Positions 54,509 through 62,756 are shown, counted from the stretch's first letter. The stretch is 64,000 nt of DNA from JADLFV01 sp964471555 (GCA_964471555.1 CAYYGM010000001.1:55824-119823); one strand, 5' to 3'. A program made the numbers and translations. Notes: generated by a model from the sequence alone, not told the origin.

Positions 54509-54534
54509 GTTTAGCGGCCGAGCTTGCTCGGCCA
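54509..54534. repeat. REP-like palindrome, family 1, single copy
   Basis: GTTTAGC with stem GGCCGAGC/GCTCGGCC, between fur and ribD. Confidence 0.85.
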
Positions 54535-54605
54535 TAGCGTTGGTGAGAGTATGGCGTAGAGCGTCAGTCTTGGATGTCAGGTGCGCAGCGTCGATCGCCA
54601 CACGT

Positions 54606-55652
54606 TCAGCGGCCGGCCAGGCGGTAGTCCAGCAGCACGTCGTCGCCGAAGCGCTCGACGGTGCGCAATTGCAGGGGATGGGCCTCGGCGATGCGGTCGA
54701 TGCGCAGACCGTGGGCAGCAGCGATGGCCCGTTCGTCGCCCAGCAGCTTGGGGGCGATGAAGGCCAGCACCTGGTCCACCTGTCCGCGCTCGAACAGCGA
54801 GCCGATGAGCGTGGCGCCGCCTTCAACCAGCACGTTGGTGGCGTGGTGCTCCCGGGCCAGGTGTTGCAGCACGGGTGTCAGGTCGTGGCCGGTGAAGGGA
54901 ATGTCGCGGCCGGCGATCAGCACGGGTGGGCCGCCGTCGCTGAGCATTTTTGCGTCGGCGGGCATGCGGCCGTTGGGATCGACCACCACGCGCAGGGCCC
55001 GGCGTTTGATTTCGACATCACGGGCGGTCAGTGCAGGGTTATCGCGGATGGCGGTGTTGACGCCGATGATGATGGCGTCCACGCGGGCCCGCACCTGGTG
55101 CACGCGCTGTCGTGACTCATCGTTGCTGATCCACTTGCTGTCGCCGCTGTGAGTGGCGATGCGGCCGTCGAGTGTCTGAGCCCATTTGACGATGACCCAG
55201 GGAAGGCCGGTGGTGGTGCGCTTGAGGTACGGGCTGTTGAGGTCGCGGGCCTCAGCTTCGCAGACGCCGACGTCAACGTGGATGCCGGCCCGGCTCAGTT
55301 GGGCGACACCCTGGCCGGCCATGCGCGAATCGGGATCGAGCATGGCCACCACCACGCGCGACAGTTTGGCGGCGATCAGAGCATCGGTGCAGGGCGGGGT
55401 CTTGCCGAGATGGCGGCAGGGCTCGAGCGTCACCGCCATGGTCAGTCCGGCTGGATTGATGCCTTTGCGCTCGGCGTCAGCCAGGGCCTCGATCTCAGCG
55501 TGCGGACCGCCGAAGCGTTGATGGCAGCTGCCGGCCACCACTTGCCCCTCGCGCAGCAGCACCGCGCCTACCATGGGGTTGGGCTCGACCGCGCCCCGTC
55601 CGGTTCGCGCCAGGTCCAGGGCTGCCCGCATCGCTTGTTCTTCGCCGGTCAC
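54606..55652 (-). CDS. ribD: Bifunctional riboflavin deaminase-reductase
   Basis: A 348-residue enzyme performing the second and third steps of riboflavin synthesis. The N-terminal deaminase has the zinc site in GGPHAEIEALA and LEPCRHLGKTPPCTDALI; EPNPMVGAVL precedes it. The C-terminal reductase begins near VIVKWAQTLDGRIATHSGDSKWISNDESR, with RRALRVVVDPNGRMP and VLVEGGATLIGSLF. The GTG at 55652 is preferred: TATCAT lies seven bases before it and the protein then has the usual short lead-in; an ATG at 55661 overlaps that box. No other rib gene is adjacent. Confidence 0.92.
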   Translation of the reverse strand: MTGEEQAMRAALDLARTGRGAVEPNPMVGAVLLREGQVVAGSCHQRFGGPHAEIEALADAERKGINPAGLTMAVTLEPCRHLGKTPPCTDALIAAKLSRVVVAMLDPDSRMAGQGVAQLSRAGIHVDVGVCEAEARDLNSPYLKRTTTGLPWVIVKWAQTLDGRIATHSGDSKWISNDESRQRVHQVRARVDAIIIGVNTAIRDNPALTARDVEIKRRALRVVVDPNGRMPADAKMLSDGGPPVLIAGRDIPFTGHDLTPVLQHLAREHHATNVLVEGGATLIGSLFERGQVDQVLAFIAPKLLGDERAIAAAHGLRIDRIAEAHPLQLRTVERFGDDVLLDYRLAGR

Positions 55653-55659
55653 GCCTACC

Positions 55660-55665
55660 ATGATA
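55660..55665 (-). promoter_or_regulatory. -10 box for a leaderless transcript
   Basis: TATCAT (minus strand) lies 7 nt before the GTG of ribD at 55652. It would overlap the alternative ATG at 55661. Confidence 0.4.
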
Positions 55666-55702
55666 TAGTGCTGACCGAGGGCAGGATAGAAATGGAGCCG
55701 AC

Positions 55703-56626
55703 ATGAAGAAGAAACTGCTGACCGTGCTGATTGCCGTGGTGGCCATTCTGGTGGTAGCCCTGCTGACAGTCGCGATGATGGTGGACAGCCTGGTGCGCAA
55801 GGGCATCGAGGCCGGCGCCACCTACGCCACCGGCGTCACGACCACGCTCAGCTCCGCTGACGTGTGCATCACCAGCGGCCAGTTGAGCATGAGCGGCCTG
55901 AACCTGGCCAATCCCGAAGGTTACAAGAGCGATCACTTCCTCAAGCTCGCCGACGGATACGTCGCCGTCGGTCTGGGCAGCCTCACCAGCGATCGCATCG
56001 AGGTGCCCAAGATCGAACTCAAAGGCATTGACATGGTGGTCGAACGTGCCGACGGCAAGAACAACTTCGACGTGATCCTGGATAACCTCAAGCAGCTTTC
56101 CTCCGGTGAGAAACAGCCCAAGGAGGGCGGCAAGACTTACATCATCCGCCAGTTGATCATCGATGACGTTTCCGTCTCCATCAGCGGTTTCGGCGTCGGA
56201 GCCCAGACCATCAAGCTGCCGCAGATCAAGCTGACCGATGTCGGCTCCGGCAGTGAAGGTGCCCAGTTGTCCAAGGTCGTGGGCATCGTCATTCGCGAAC
56301 TGATGGCCTCACTGCTCAAAGATCCCACCAAGCTGCCCGGCGTCCTGGCGGATCAGCTCGGCTCCGGATTGGAAGGCCTCGGCAACCTCGGCCAGGTCGG
56401 CGTGGAGTTGATCGGCAACGTCACCGAAGAGGTCGGCAAGCAGCTTGAAAATGTCACCAACGTCGCCGGCGAGGCCGCGGGTAAGATCAGCGAAGGCGCC
56501 GGACAGGCTGTGGGCGAAGTCGGTGATAAAGCCAAGGAAGGCCTCAAGGGCGTCGGCGATGGACTCAAAGGCGTCGGCGGCCTGCTCGGCGGCGACAAGA
56601 AGAAGGACGAAGAAAAGAAAGAGTGA
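55703..56626 (+). CDS. AsmA-like membrane-anchored protein
   Basis: A 307-residue protein with an N-terminal membrane anchor (LLTVLIAVVAILVVALLTVAMMV). The part after it resembles the start of AsmA/DUF748-type envelope proteins (VRKGIEAGATYATGVTTTLSSADVCITSGQLSMSGLNLANPEGY). The C-terminal ~100 residues are a long amphipathic Gly/Lys/Glu helix with GE/AG repeats, ending in a charged KKKDEEKKE tail. GGAG precedes the ATG. Its stop overlaps the anmK start by four bases (GTGA), so it heads the anmK-murQ transcript. A role in envelope lipid transport or stability is a guess from the family. Confidence 0.65.
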   Translation: MKKKLLTVLIAVVAILVVALLTVAMMVDSLVRKGIEAGATYATGVTTTLSSADVCITSGQLSMSGLNLANPEGYKSDHFLKLADGYVAVGLGSLTSDRIEVPKIELKGIDMVVERADGKNNFDVILDNLKQLSSGEKQPKEGGKTYIIRQLIIDDVSVSISGFGVGAQTIKLPQIKLTDVGSGSEGAQLSKVVGIVIRELMASLLKDPTKLPGVLADQLGSGLEGLGNLGQVGVELIGNVTEEVGKQLENVTNVAGEAAGKISEGAGQAVGEVGDKAKEGLKGVGDGLKGVGGLLGGDKKKDEEKKE

Positions 56627-57684
56627 CTGTTCGGCTGCGACAGGTCGTCGGCTGCATGACCGGCACCAGCCTTGACGGCCTGGACGTGGTCCTGACGCGC
56701 ATCGAAGGTGAAGCGCTGGCCATGCACGCGACCTTCGATCGCATGGCCTCGCGCTCTTTCCCCGATGATCTGCGGCAAACGCTGCGCTCGCTGGCGTCGG
56801 CACGGGCGCAGCCTGCCGCGCAGTTCGTCCGCGCCGCCCGCGAATTGGGCCACTTCCATGCCGAACTGCTGGCTGACTTTCTCCAGGGTACACCCGTTGA
56901 CTTCATCGTGGCCCATGGACAAACCATCTTTCACGACGGCGCATCACACCTGTCCTGGCAACTGCTCGATCCCTGGCCCATCGTGCAACGACTGAAAGTG
57001 CCGGTCTGCTGCGACCTGCGGCAGGCGAACCTGATTGCCGGCGGGCCGGGTGCGCCGATCACGCCGCTGGCTGACTGGGTGATCTTCCGTGAGCGAGCGG
57101 ACTGCGTGATCAACCTCGGCGGCATCGCCAACGTGTCGGTGTTGTCCGCTGATCCGGCGCAGGTTCGCGGCCGTGATGTCGGGCCGTGCAATCTGCTGAT
57201 GGATGGTTTGTGTCAACGCCTGTTCAACGAGCCGTACGATCGCAACGGTCGCCACTCGGCCGCCGGCCGCGTGCAGAGTGAGGTGGTGGATATCGTGCGG
57301 AGACGGATCGACAACGTGGTGGCCGGTCAATCGCTCGGCCGCGAGCAGTTCAACGATGCCTGGCTGGATGAACTGGCAGCCGCCCTGCGCGAAAAAGCCA
57401 ACCCGGCCGACGCTTTGCGCAGCGCCATCGAAGCGGTCGCCTGCGTGATCGCAAACTCACTGGTCGGACGCAGCATCGTGGCTGGCGGCGGCATGCACAA
57501 CTCCACACTGCTGGCGGCGATTCGTGAGCACTATCGCGGCCAGGTGGTGGAGATCGACGAACTGGCCATCGCACCGCAAGCGCGTGAAGCGATGGGCTTT
57601 GCCGTGCTGGGCGCTCTGAGTCAGGATGGTGTGCCGATCACCTCGCCGCAGAGCGTGAGAGCAGGTACGTGGGTGTATCCATGA
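56623..57684 (+). CDS. anmK: Anhydro-N-acetylmuramic acid kinase
   Basis: A 353-residue kinase of cell-wall recycling that converts anhydro-MurNAc to MurNAc 6-phosphate. The sugar-kinase start VVGCMTGTSLDGLDVVLTRI is diagnostic. VAHGQTIFHDG, the phosphate-binding NLGGIANVSVL, DVGPCNLLMD, and VAGGGMHNSTLLAAIRE follow. The GTG at 56623 overlaps the previous stop (GTGA), and its own stop overlaps the murQ start (ATGA), so the three genes are translated as a coupled operon. Confidence 0.93.
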   Translation: MTVRLRQVVGCMTGTSLDGLDVVLTRIEGEALAMHATFDRMASRSFPDDLRQTLRSLASARAQPAAQFVRAARELGHFHAELLADFLQGTPVDFIVAHGQTIFHDGASHLSWQLLDPWPIVQRLKVPVCCDLRQANLIAGGPGAPITPLADWVIFRERADCVINLGGIANVSVLSADPAQVRGRDVGPCNLLMDGLCQRLFNEPYDRNGRHSAAGRVQSEVVDIVRRRIDNVVAGQSLGREQFNDAWLDELAAALREKANPADALRSAIEAVACVIANSLVGRSIVAGGGMHNSTLLAAIREHYRGQVVEIDELAIAPQAREAMGFAVLGALSQDGVPITSPQSVRAGTWVYP

Positions 57685-58628
57685 GCAAACGAACGCCTCA
57701 AGATCGTGGCAAGCTCGTGACCGAGCAGCGCCTGGATGCTTCAGCCAACCTCGATTCACTTGAGACGTCGCAGGTGCTCGAGTTGATCAACACCCAGGAC
57801 GCCACCGTGCCCGCGGCTGTGAAGCGAGCCATCCCCGCCATCACGAAACTGGTGGAAGCCGCGGCCGCGAGTTTGTCCACTTCTTCTTCCGGGGGCGGGG
57901 GACGATTGATTTATGCCGGCGCGGGCACCAGTGGACGCCTGGGTGTGCTGGATGCCAGCGAATGTCCGCCCACGTTTTACTGCGATCCGCGTGACGTGGT
58001 GGGAATCATCGCCGGCGGCGACGGTGCGCTGCGTCGATCTGTTGAAAACGCCGAGGATGATCCAGCCGGCATCGAGCCGGAGTTTGAACGGTTGAAGGTC
58101 AACGAGCACGACACGTTCGTCGCCATCGCGGCCGGCGGCACCACGCCATACTGCTGGGGCGCTATCGAACGCGCCAAAAAGCGCGGCTGCGTCACCGGCC
58201 TGATCTGTTGCGTGAAGGTTGCGGATCTTCCCGACGACCTGCCCAAGCATGCGCTCGATCATGCCGTGGAACTGATCGTCGGCCCGGAAGTCGTCACCGG
58301 CTCCACCCGCATGAAGGCCGGCACCGCCACCAAGCTTGCTCTGAACATGCTGACCACCGCCACCATGGTGCGTCTGGGCAAAGTCTGGGGCAACCTGATG
58401 ATCGACCTGCGCGTCAGCAACGACAAGCTGATCGACCGGGCCTTGCGCATCATCACCCAGCAGACGGACCTGGGCCGCGCTGCTGCCGCCGCGCTGTTGC
58501 ACGAAGCCAAAGGCAGCGTCAAGCGGGCCTTGGTGATGGCCAGACTGAATTGCGACGCTACAACCGCTGACAAGAAGCTACGTCAAAGCGACGGCAAGCT
58601 GCGTCCGTTGCTCGGCCCACCGCGCTGA
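57681..58628 (+). CDS. murQ: N-acetylmuramic acid 6-phosphate etherase
   Basis: A 315-residue SIS-domain lyase that splits the lactyl ether from MurNAc 6-phosphate, giving GlcNAc 6-phosphate and D-lactate. TEQRLDASANLDSLETSQVLELIN is the family start; the SIS core shows YAGAGTSGRLGVLDASECPPTF, ENAEDDPA and VTGSTRMKAGTATKLALNMLTT. The ATG at 57681 overlaps the anmK stop. Gene order anmK-murQ makes a complete MurNAc salvage step pair. A Ser/Gly loop (STSSSGGGGR) carries one of the over-represented CTTCCGGGGG words. Confidence 0.93.
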   Translation: MSKRTPQDRGKLVTEQRLDASANLDSLETSQVLELINTQDATVPAAVKRAIPAITKLVEAAAASLSTSSSGGGGRLIYAGAGTSGRLGVLDASECPPTFYCDPRDVVGIIAGGDGALRRSVENAEDDPAGIEPEFERLKVNEHDTFVAIAAGGTTPYCWGAIERAKKRGCVTGLICCVKVADLPDDLPKHALDHAVELIVGPEVVTGSTRMKAGTATKLALNMLTTATMVRLGKVWGNLMIDLRVSNDKLIDRALRIITQQTDLGRAAAAALLHEAKGSVKRALVMARLNCDATTADKKLRQSDGKLRPLLGPPR

Positions 58629-58645
58629 ACCTGAAAACCTGATGC

Positions 58646-58852
58646 GCCACGAAGGCGCGAAGGACACGAAGAAACAAGACTGACAAAGAGCAACCGCGGA
58701 TGAACGCAGATGAACGCGGATGCAAACCCAAACAATGCCTTTCATCCGCGTTTATCTGCGTCTGATCGGCGTTTATCTGCGTTATCTGTCTTGTTCTAAT
58801 CTGCGGAATCTGTGGTTTCTGCCTTCCTTCGTGTTCTTCGTGCCTTCGTGGC
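58646..58852. repeat. Snap-back element between murQ and ychF
   Basis: GCCACGAAGGCGCGAAGGAC at the left is mirrored by CTTCGTGTTCTTCGTGCCTT at the right. Nested inside are GCGGATGAACGC-type words and their complements, shared with the element at 43738-43959. Confidence 0.75.
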
Positions 58853-58865
58853 CAATCATGTTGCG

Positions 58866-59951
58866 TCAGACGTTGAACAGGAAGTGACAGATGTCGCTGT
58901 CCTGCATGATGTAGTTCTTGCCTTCGACCCGCATTTTGCCGGCTGTTTTGATGGCCTGCTCGGTCTTGTACTGCTCGAGGTCAGCCAGGGAGTAAACCTC
59001 GACACGGATGAAGCCGCGCTCGAAGTCGCTGTGGATGGCGCCGGCCGCCTGGGGGGCGGTGGCGCCCTGGGGAATGGTCCAGGCTTTGATTTCCTTGATG
59101 CCAGCGGTGTAGAAACTTTGCAGGCCGAGCAGTTGATACACCGCGCGGGCCAGCACGGCGATGGCGGGTTCGCTCAGGCCTAGCTCCTTGAGCATCGGCT
59201 CGCGCTCATCATCGGGCAGCTCAGCCAGCTCGGCTTCCAGCTTGGCGCAGACGGGGATGACGATGGCGTCGGGGCCGACCTTTTTTCGCAGCTTCTGCAC
59301 CAGTTCACTTTCGCCCTTCGGATCATCCTCCGCGACGTTGGCGACGAACAGCACGGGCTTGGCGGTCAGCATGGCGATCGAGCGCAGCAGGCGGCGGGCG
59401 TCGGGATTGTTGAACGGCGGCTGATCCATGATGGTGCGTAGCGGTTTTTCATCCGACAACGCAGCGACCGCAGTTTCCACCACCTCCAGGCGCAGCTTGG
59501 CGTCCTTGTCACCCATGCGAGCGTCGCGGCGAGCTTTGTCAGCCATGCCTTCGACCTGCTCGAGGTCGGCCAGCATCAGCTCGGTTTCCAGGTGATCGAA
59601 ATCGCGGGCCGGGTCCACGGTGTCATTGACGTGCGGGACGCTGGGGTCTTCAAAGCAGCGCACGACGTGGACCAGGGCGTCAACGTTGCGCACGTGGCTG
59701 AGAAACTTGGCCGCGGTGCCGGCACCGGGGGCCAGGCCGGGCACATCGACCAGGCGCAGGCTGGCGGGCACGATCTTCTGCGTTTCGATGAAACGATTGA
59801 TCGTGGCCAGGCGCGGGTCAGGCACGGGCACGATGCTGACGTGCGGTTTGACGCCGCCTGACTGAGATTCCGCGGGGGCGTGACCCGCAGCCAGGGCGTT
59901 GAACAGAGCGGTTTTCCCGACGTAAGGCAGTCCGACGATACCTGCTTCCAT
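58866..59951 (-). CDS. ychF: Redox-responsive ATPase YchF (OLA1 family)
   Basis: A 361-residue P-loop NTPase of the Obg/YchF family, which prefers ATP and binds ribosomes. The P-loop is GLPYVGKTALFNAL. The switch regions SLRLVDVPGLAPGAGTAAKFLSHVRNVDALVHVVRCFED follow, and the usual NKxD is replaced by NVAE, as in OLA1 proteins. The C-terminal TGS-like domain ends with GKMRVEGKNYIMQDSDICHFLFNV. The ATG at 59951 gives the family start MEAGIVGLPYVGK; TACACT lies nine bases before it and no Shine-Dalgarno is visible. Confidence 0.93.
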   Translation of the reverse strand: MEAGIVGLPYVGKTALFNALAAGHAPAESQSGGVKPHVSIVPVPDPRLATINRFIETQKIVPASLRLVDVPGLAPGAGTAAKFLSHVRNVDALVHVVRCFEDPSVPHVNDTVDPARDFDHLETELMLADLEQVEGMADKARRDARMGDKDAKLRLEVVETAVAALSDEKPLRTIMDQPPFNNPDARRLLRSIAMLTAKPVLFVANVAEDDPKGESELVQKLRKKVGPDAIVIPVCAKLEAELAELPDDEREPMLKELGLSEPAIAVLARAVYQLLGLQSFYTAGIKEIKAWTIPQGATAPQAAGAIHSDFERGFIRVEVYSLADLEQYKTEQAIKTAGKMRVEGKNYIMQDSDICHFLFNV

Positions 59952-60276
59952 AGGCGGAATAGTGTAGCGGTCGCAGCCCAACATGTCGTGGATGAGTTCG
60001 GAAGCAGGCCCCCTGATTCAATAAATCTGTTTTCGCCGAAAACAGAGTAATTGCCAACCGCACCGAGCAGGAGGCGGAGTCTTGCAGCGGCAGGCGTGGC
60101 GGGGCGAGTGAGGTGTTCGACCAGGTTGGTTTGCGACAGTTCGTCGACAAAGCTGGCGCAAGAAAAATCCGCCGTGCCGGACGTGGGGTCTTATCCGACA
60201 CGGCGGTGTTAACATTTCGGCTCGGAGAACATCCGAAAAACTTGCGGTGGTTACTGCCGGGATTGACTTGTGCGGT
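59952..60276. other. Intergenic region upstream of ychF
   Basis: No gene. It holds a small hairpin CTGTTTTCGCCGAAAACAG near 60025 and the strong minus-strand terminator at 60160-60206. Confidence 0.6.
60160..60206 (-). terminator. Terminator of the Cys-repeat protein gene
   Basis: CCGCCGTGTCGG and CCGGCACGGCGG form a 12-bp stem (one T-G pair) with a 14-nt loop, followed on the minus strand by ATTTTTC. It lies about 70 bp after the stop at 60277. Confidence 0.85.
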
Positions 60277-60714
60277 TTATTGGCAGGAGCCGTCACGGCG
60301 GGGACCGGAGCCGTCCTGGGGGCCGCTCTTCTTGCCCTGGCCCTTACCGTAGGTTGCCACGGACTGGCAGGAGCCGTCTTTCTTACGGTCGCGGGTGCGG
60401 TCGCGGTCGCACATGGGGGCTGCCTGGCAACCGGTGCAGCTTGTGGACTGGCAGGAGCCGTCCTTCTTGCGATCACGCTGTTTGACCTGGTCAGCCATGG
60501 GGGCGGCGGCGGACTGGCAGGAGCCATCCTTCTTGCGGTCGCGCTGCTTGACCTGGTCGGCCATGGGGGCAGCCTGCTGATCGACGGCGGTGATGGACTG
60601 GCAGGAGCCGTCTTTCTTGCGATCGCGCTTGCGCTGCTGGTCAGCGGCCATAATCGGCAGGGCGAAGGTCAGGGCCAGGCCGGTGATGATGGCGAGGGTG
60701 AGGAACTTTTTCAT
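60277..60714 (-). CDS. Secreted protein with RDRKKDGSCQS repeats
   Basis: A 145-residue exported protein. After a signal peptide (MKKFLTLAIITGLALTFALPIMA), the 11-residue motif RDRKKDGSCQS occurs at about residues 30-40, 58-68, 80-90 and 108-118, and a reduced form RRDGSCQ ends the protein. The spacers include QQAAPMADQVKQ twice. Each repeat carries one Cys; other cysteines form CTGC and MC. Spacing of basic and Cys residues suggests metal binding or disulfide cross-linking, by inference only. AAGGAG precedes the ATG at 60714. It diverges from the ECF sigma operon. I recognise no homologue. Confidence 0.75.
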   Translation of the reverse strand: MKKFLTLAIITGLALTFALPIMAADQQRKRDRKKDGSCQSITAVDQQAAPMADQVKQRDRKKDGSCQSAAAPMADQVKQRDRKKDGSCQSTSCTGCQAAPMCDRDRTRDRKKDGSCQSVATYGKGQGKKSGPQDGSGPRRDGSCQ

Positions 60715-60749
60715 CGGTGAACTCCTTGTAAGGGGTGAATACGATCAGC

Positions 60750-60774
60750 GGAACTTTTTTTCCTGTGAGCGGTC
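60750..60774 (+). promoter_or_regulatory. Candidate ECF-type promoter
   Basis: GGAAC and GTC are spaced by 17 bp, the pattern of ECF-sigma promoters. It lies about 100 bp upstream of the ECF sigma gene, so it may be autoregulatory. Weak support from sequence alone. Confidence 0.35.
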
Positions 60775-60875
60775 CCAGCCACGGGCCGCAGGTTTCCAGG
60801 AGGCTTGCCTCTGGATAGTGAAACGGGGCATGCGGTGGTATCCTGCGGTGGTGGGAATTTTTTTTGGATTGGCCC

Positions 60876-61454
60876 ATGACCAACCCAAACACACCGCCAG
60901 CGCCGCCCGGCGACGACGACCAAAGCGATCGCCTGCGCATGGCCCGGGTGGCGGCAGGAGATAGGGTGGCCCTGGCTGAACTGGTGCAGCGCCACCATGA
61001 GCGCGTGTGGCGGCTGGCGTACCGCTGTGCCCGGCAGCGTGAGGAAGCGGAGGACATCGCCCAGGACGCTTTTGTGCGTTTGTGGCGAGCGGCGGGGCGG
61101 TATCAGCCCACAGCCCGTTTCACCACCTGGCTGTATCGCATCGTGATCAATTTGTGCCTGGACGCCAAGCGCCGCCGCGGTCGCCAGCCGCTGCGTTTGG
61201 CCGATGCCCCGGCTCAGGCCGGCGAGCAGCAGCGTGATGCGATGGTTGAGGATGAAATGGCCCGGCGGGTGCGGCAGGCCATCGACCAGTTGCCGGATCG
61301 CCAGCGAACCGCCCTGGTGCTGCACCGGTATCAGGACTTATCGCACCAGCAGATCGCCGAGGCCACCGGGTGGAGCGTCAAGGCGGTCGAATCGCTGCTG
61401 GTGCGGGCCTACGCGGCCCTGCGGCAGTCTCTGGCCGATTTGGAGCAATCGTAA
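60876..61454 (+). CDS. ECF-type RNA polymerase sigma factor
   Basis: A 192-residue sigma factor with only regions 2 and 4. Region 2 is AELVQRHHERVWRLAYRCARQREEAEDIAQDAFVRLWRAAGRYQPTARFTTWLYRIVINLCLDAKRRR, and region 4 is LPDRQRTALVLHRYQDLSHQQIAEATGWSVKAVESLLVRAYAALRQSLAD, RpoE-like. The ATG at 60876 is chosen over an in-frame TTG at 60864; no good Shine-Dalgarno precedes it. It heads a plus-strand operon with an anti-sigma-like protein and a Spy-like protein, and is divergent from the Cys-repeat protein. Confidence 0.92.
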   Translation: MTNPNTPPAPPGDDDQSDRLRMARVAAGDRVALAELVQRHHERVWRLAYRCARQREEAEDIAQDAFVRLWRAAGRYQPTARFTTWLYRIVINLCLDAKRRRGRQPLRLADAPAQAGEQQRDAMVEDEMARRVRQAIDQLPDRQRTALVLHRYQDLSHQQIAEATGWSVKAVESLLVRAYAALRQSLADLEQS

Positions 61455-61514
61455 TTTGACACCACAGGGAAAACCCCGAGTCTGCGTTAAACATATTTGG
61501 AAGACAGGTAAACC

Positions 61515-62009
61515 ATGGACCACGTAACCGCCATCGAGCTGATCGAATACGTCGCGGGACGACTGCCGGCCGAGCAGGCCCAGGCGATCGAGCAGCACCT
61601 GCAAGGCTGCCGGCTGTGCCAGGCGGAACTGGAGGTGGTGCGGACGACCTGGCAGCGTCTGGGCCGTTGGAAAACGCCGCAAGTGGCCCCGGATCTGCCG
61701 CAGCGCATCATGGCGGCCGTGGATGAGGACGAACGGCAGCAGCCGGCGGATGTGATTTACCGTCTGCCCTGGATGCGGGCGGCTCGGATCGCAGCCGCGG
61801 TGGCGCTGATGGCGGCTGCGGGTCACATGGCCGGCCGCATGACTTGGTCCGCCTCCCCGGAAGGCACGGCGGGGCTGGCCATGACCGACGAGCAGGTCAG
61901 CGAATCGTTGTACATGGATGAACTGACGGATTCAACGGGTACGTTGTTGGTGCAGGGTGTGCTTTACGCCGAGCCCGATGCGGACGGCGAGACTGGAAGT
62001 GCGCTATGA
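61515..62009 (+). CDS. Anti-sigma factor with zinc-finger (zf-HC2) domain and membrane helix
   Basis: A 164-residue protein. The N-terminal anti-sigma zinc finger is visible as AIEQHLQGCRLCQAEL (His-x3-Cys-x2-Cys), which holds the ECF factor at the membrane. A single hydrophobic segment (RIAAAVALMAAAGHMAG) follows at residues ~92-108, with a short acidic periplasmic tail. It starts 60 bp after the sigma gene and overlaps the next start by four bases. It probably releases the sigma factor when the periplasmic side senses stress. Confidence 0.85.
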   Translation: MDHVTAIELIEYVAGRLPAEQAQAIEQHLQGCRLCQAELEVVRTTWQRLGRWKTPQVAPDLPQRIMAAVDEDERQQPADVIYRLPWMRAARIAAAVALMAAAGHMAGRMTWSASPEGTAGLAMTDEQVSESLYMDELTDSTGTLLVQGVLYAEPDADGETGSAL

Positions 62010-62545
62010 AACTGCGAAAGCGAACGTTTCTGTGGCTGGGCGGATATCTGCTGATCGGCGTGGTGGTGTTTCTGCTGACCGCACAGGCTGCGCCGCAGCC
62101 GAGCAATGCGCCGCCGATGTTCAACTGGCTGAAGCTGTCGAGCGCGCAGCGGGAAGCGATCCAGCAGCAGGATCCGAGCTTTGAAACCGATGCCGCCGCG
62201 ATGGGCAAGACCGTCAGCGAACGGCGAGCGGCACTGGCAACGCTACTGGAAAATCCTGACTCCACCAACGAACAGATCCTGGCCCAGATCGATCAGGTCA
62301 ACGAAGCTGAGCACGCATTGGAGAAACGTGTGATCAACTACCTGTTGGCTGTGCGCGAGCACCTGACAACTGACCAGCAGTTGCGGATGATGGGTCTGGC
62401 TGCCAACTGCGTGCGTGGCCGCGGTCACGGCTATCGCGGGGGCGAGGGCGAAGGCGGCGGTCAGGGTCAGGGACCAGGCTATGGCCAGGGACAGGGGCAG
62501 GGACAGGGAGGGGGTTCCAACCGCGGCTGGCACGGCGGCCGGTAG
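62006..62545 (+). CDS. Spy/CpxP/ZraP-like periplasmic protein with Gly/Gln-rich tail
   Basis: A 179-residue exported protein (MKLRKRTFLWLGGYLLIGVVVFLLTAQA). The middle is helical (LKLSSAQREAIQQQDPSF, SERRAALATLLENPDSTNEQILAQIDQVNEAEHALEKRVINYLLAVREHLTTDQ), matching the LTxxQ-type hairpins of Spy/CpxP/ZraP periplasmic chaperone-sensors. The tail is Gly/Gln/Arg/His-rich (GHGYRGGEGEGGGQGQ...) and may bind metal. Its ATG overlaps the anti-sigma stop. It is probably the signal-sensing partner of the ECF system, related to metal or envelope stress. Confidence 0.8.
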   Translation: MKLRKRTFLWLGGYLLIGVVVFLLTAQAAPQPSNAPPMFNWLKLSSAQREAIQQQDPSFETDAAAMGKTVSERRAALATLLENPDSTNEQILAQIDQVNEAEHALEKRVINYLLAVREHLTTDQQLRMMGLAANCVRGRGHGYRGGEGEGGGQGQGPGYGQGQGQGQGGGSNRGWHGGR

Positions 62546-62756
62546 TGATGAACCGTCGCACATGATCTGACACATTCACTTCTGCGGTGCGCGACGGCAA
62601 CGCATGACAGTGCATTCCTGTGCGTGTTCGTGTGCGTGCGCGATTTATGTCATGTGGCCTGCTTATATGCAGGTTTGACACGATTCGCTGAACGCGCGGA
62701 CTCCTGGAACTTTTCCAGTAGTCGCATATATGGGGCGTAAATCCGGGTTAAAGTTC

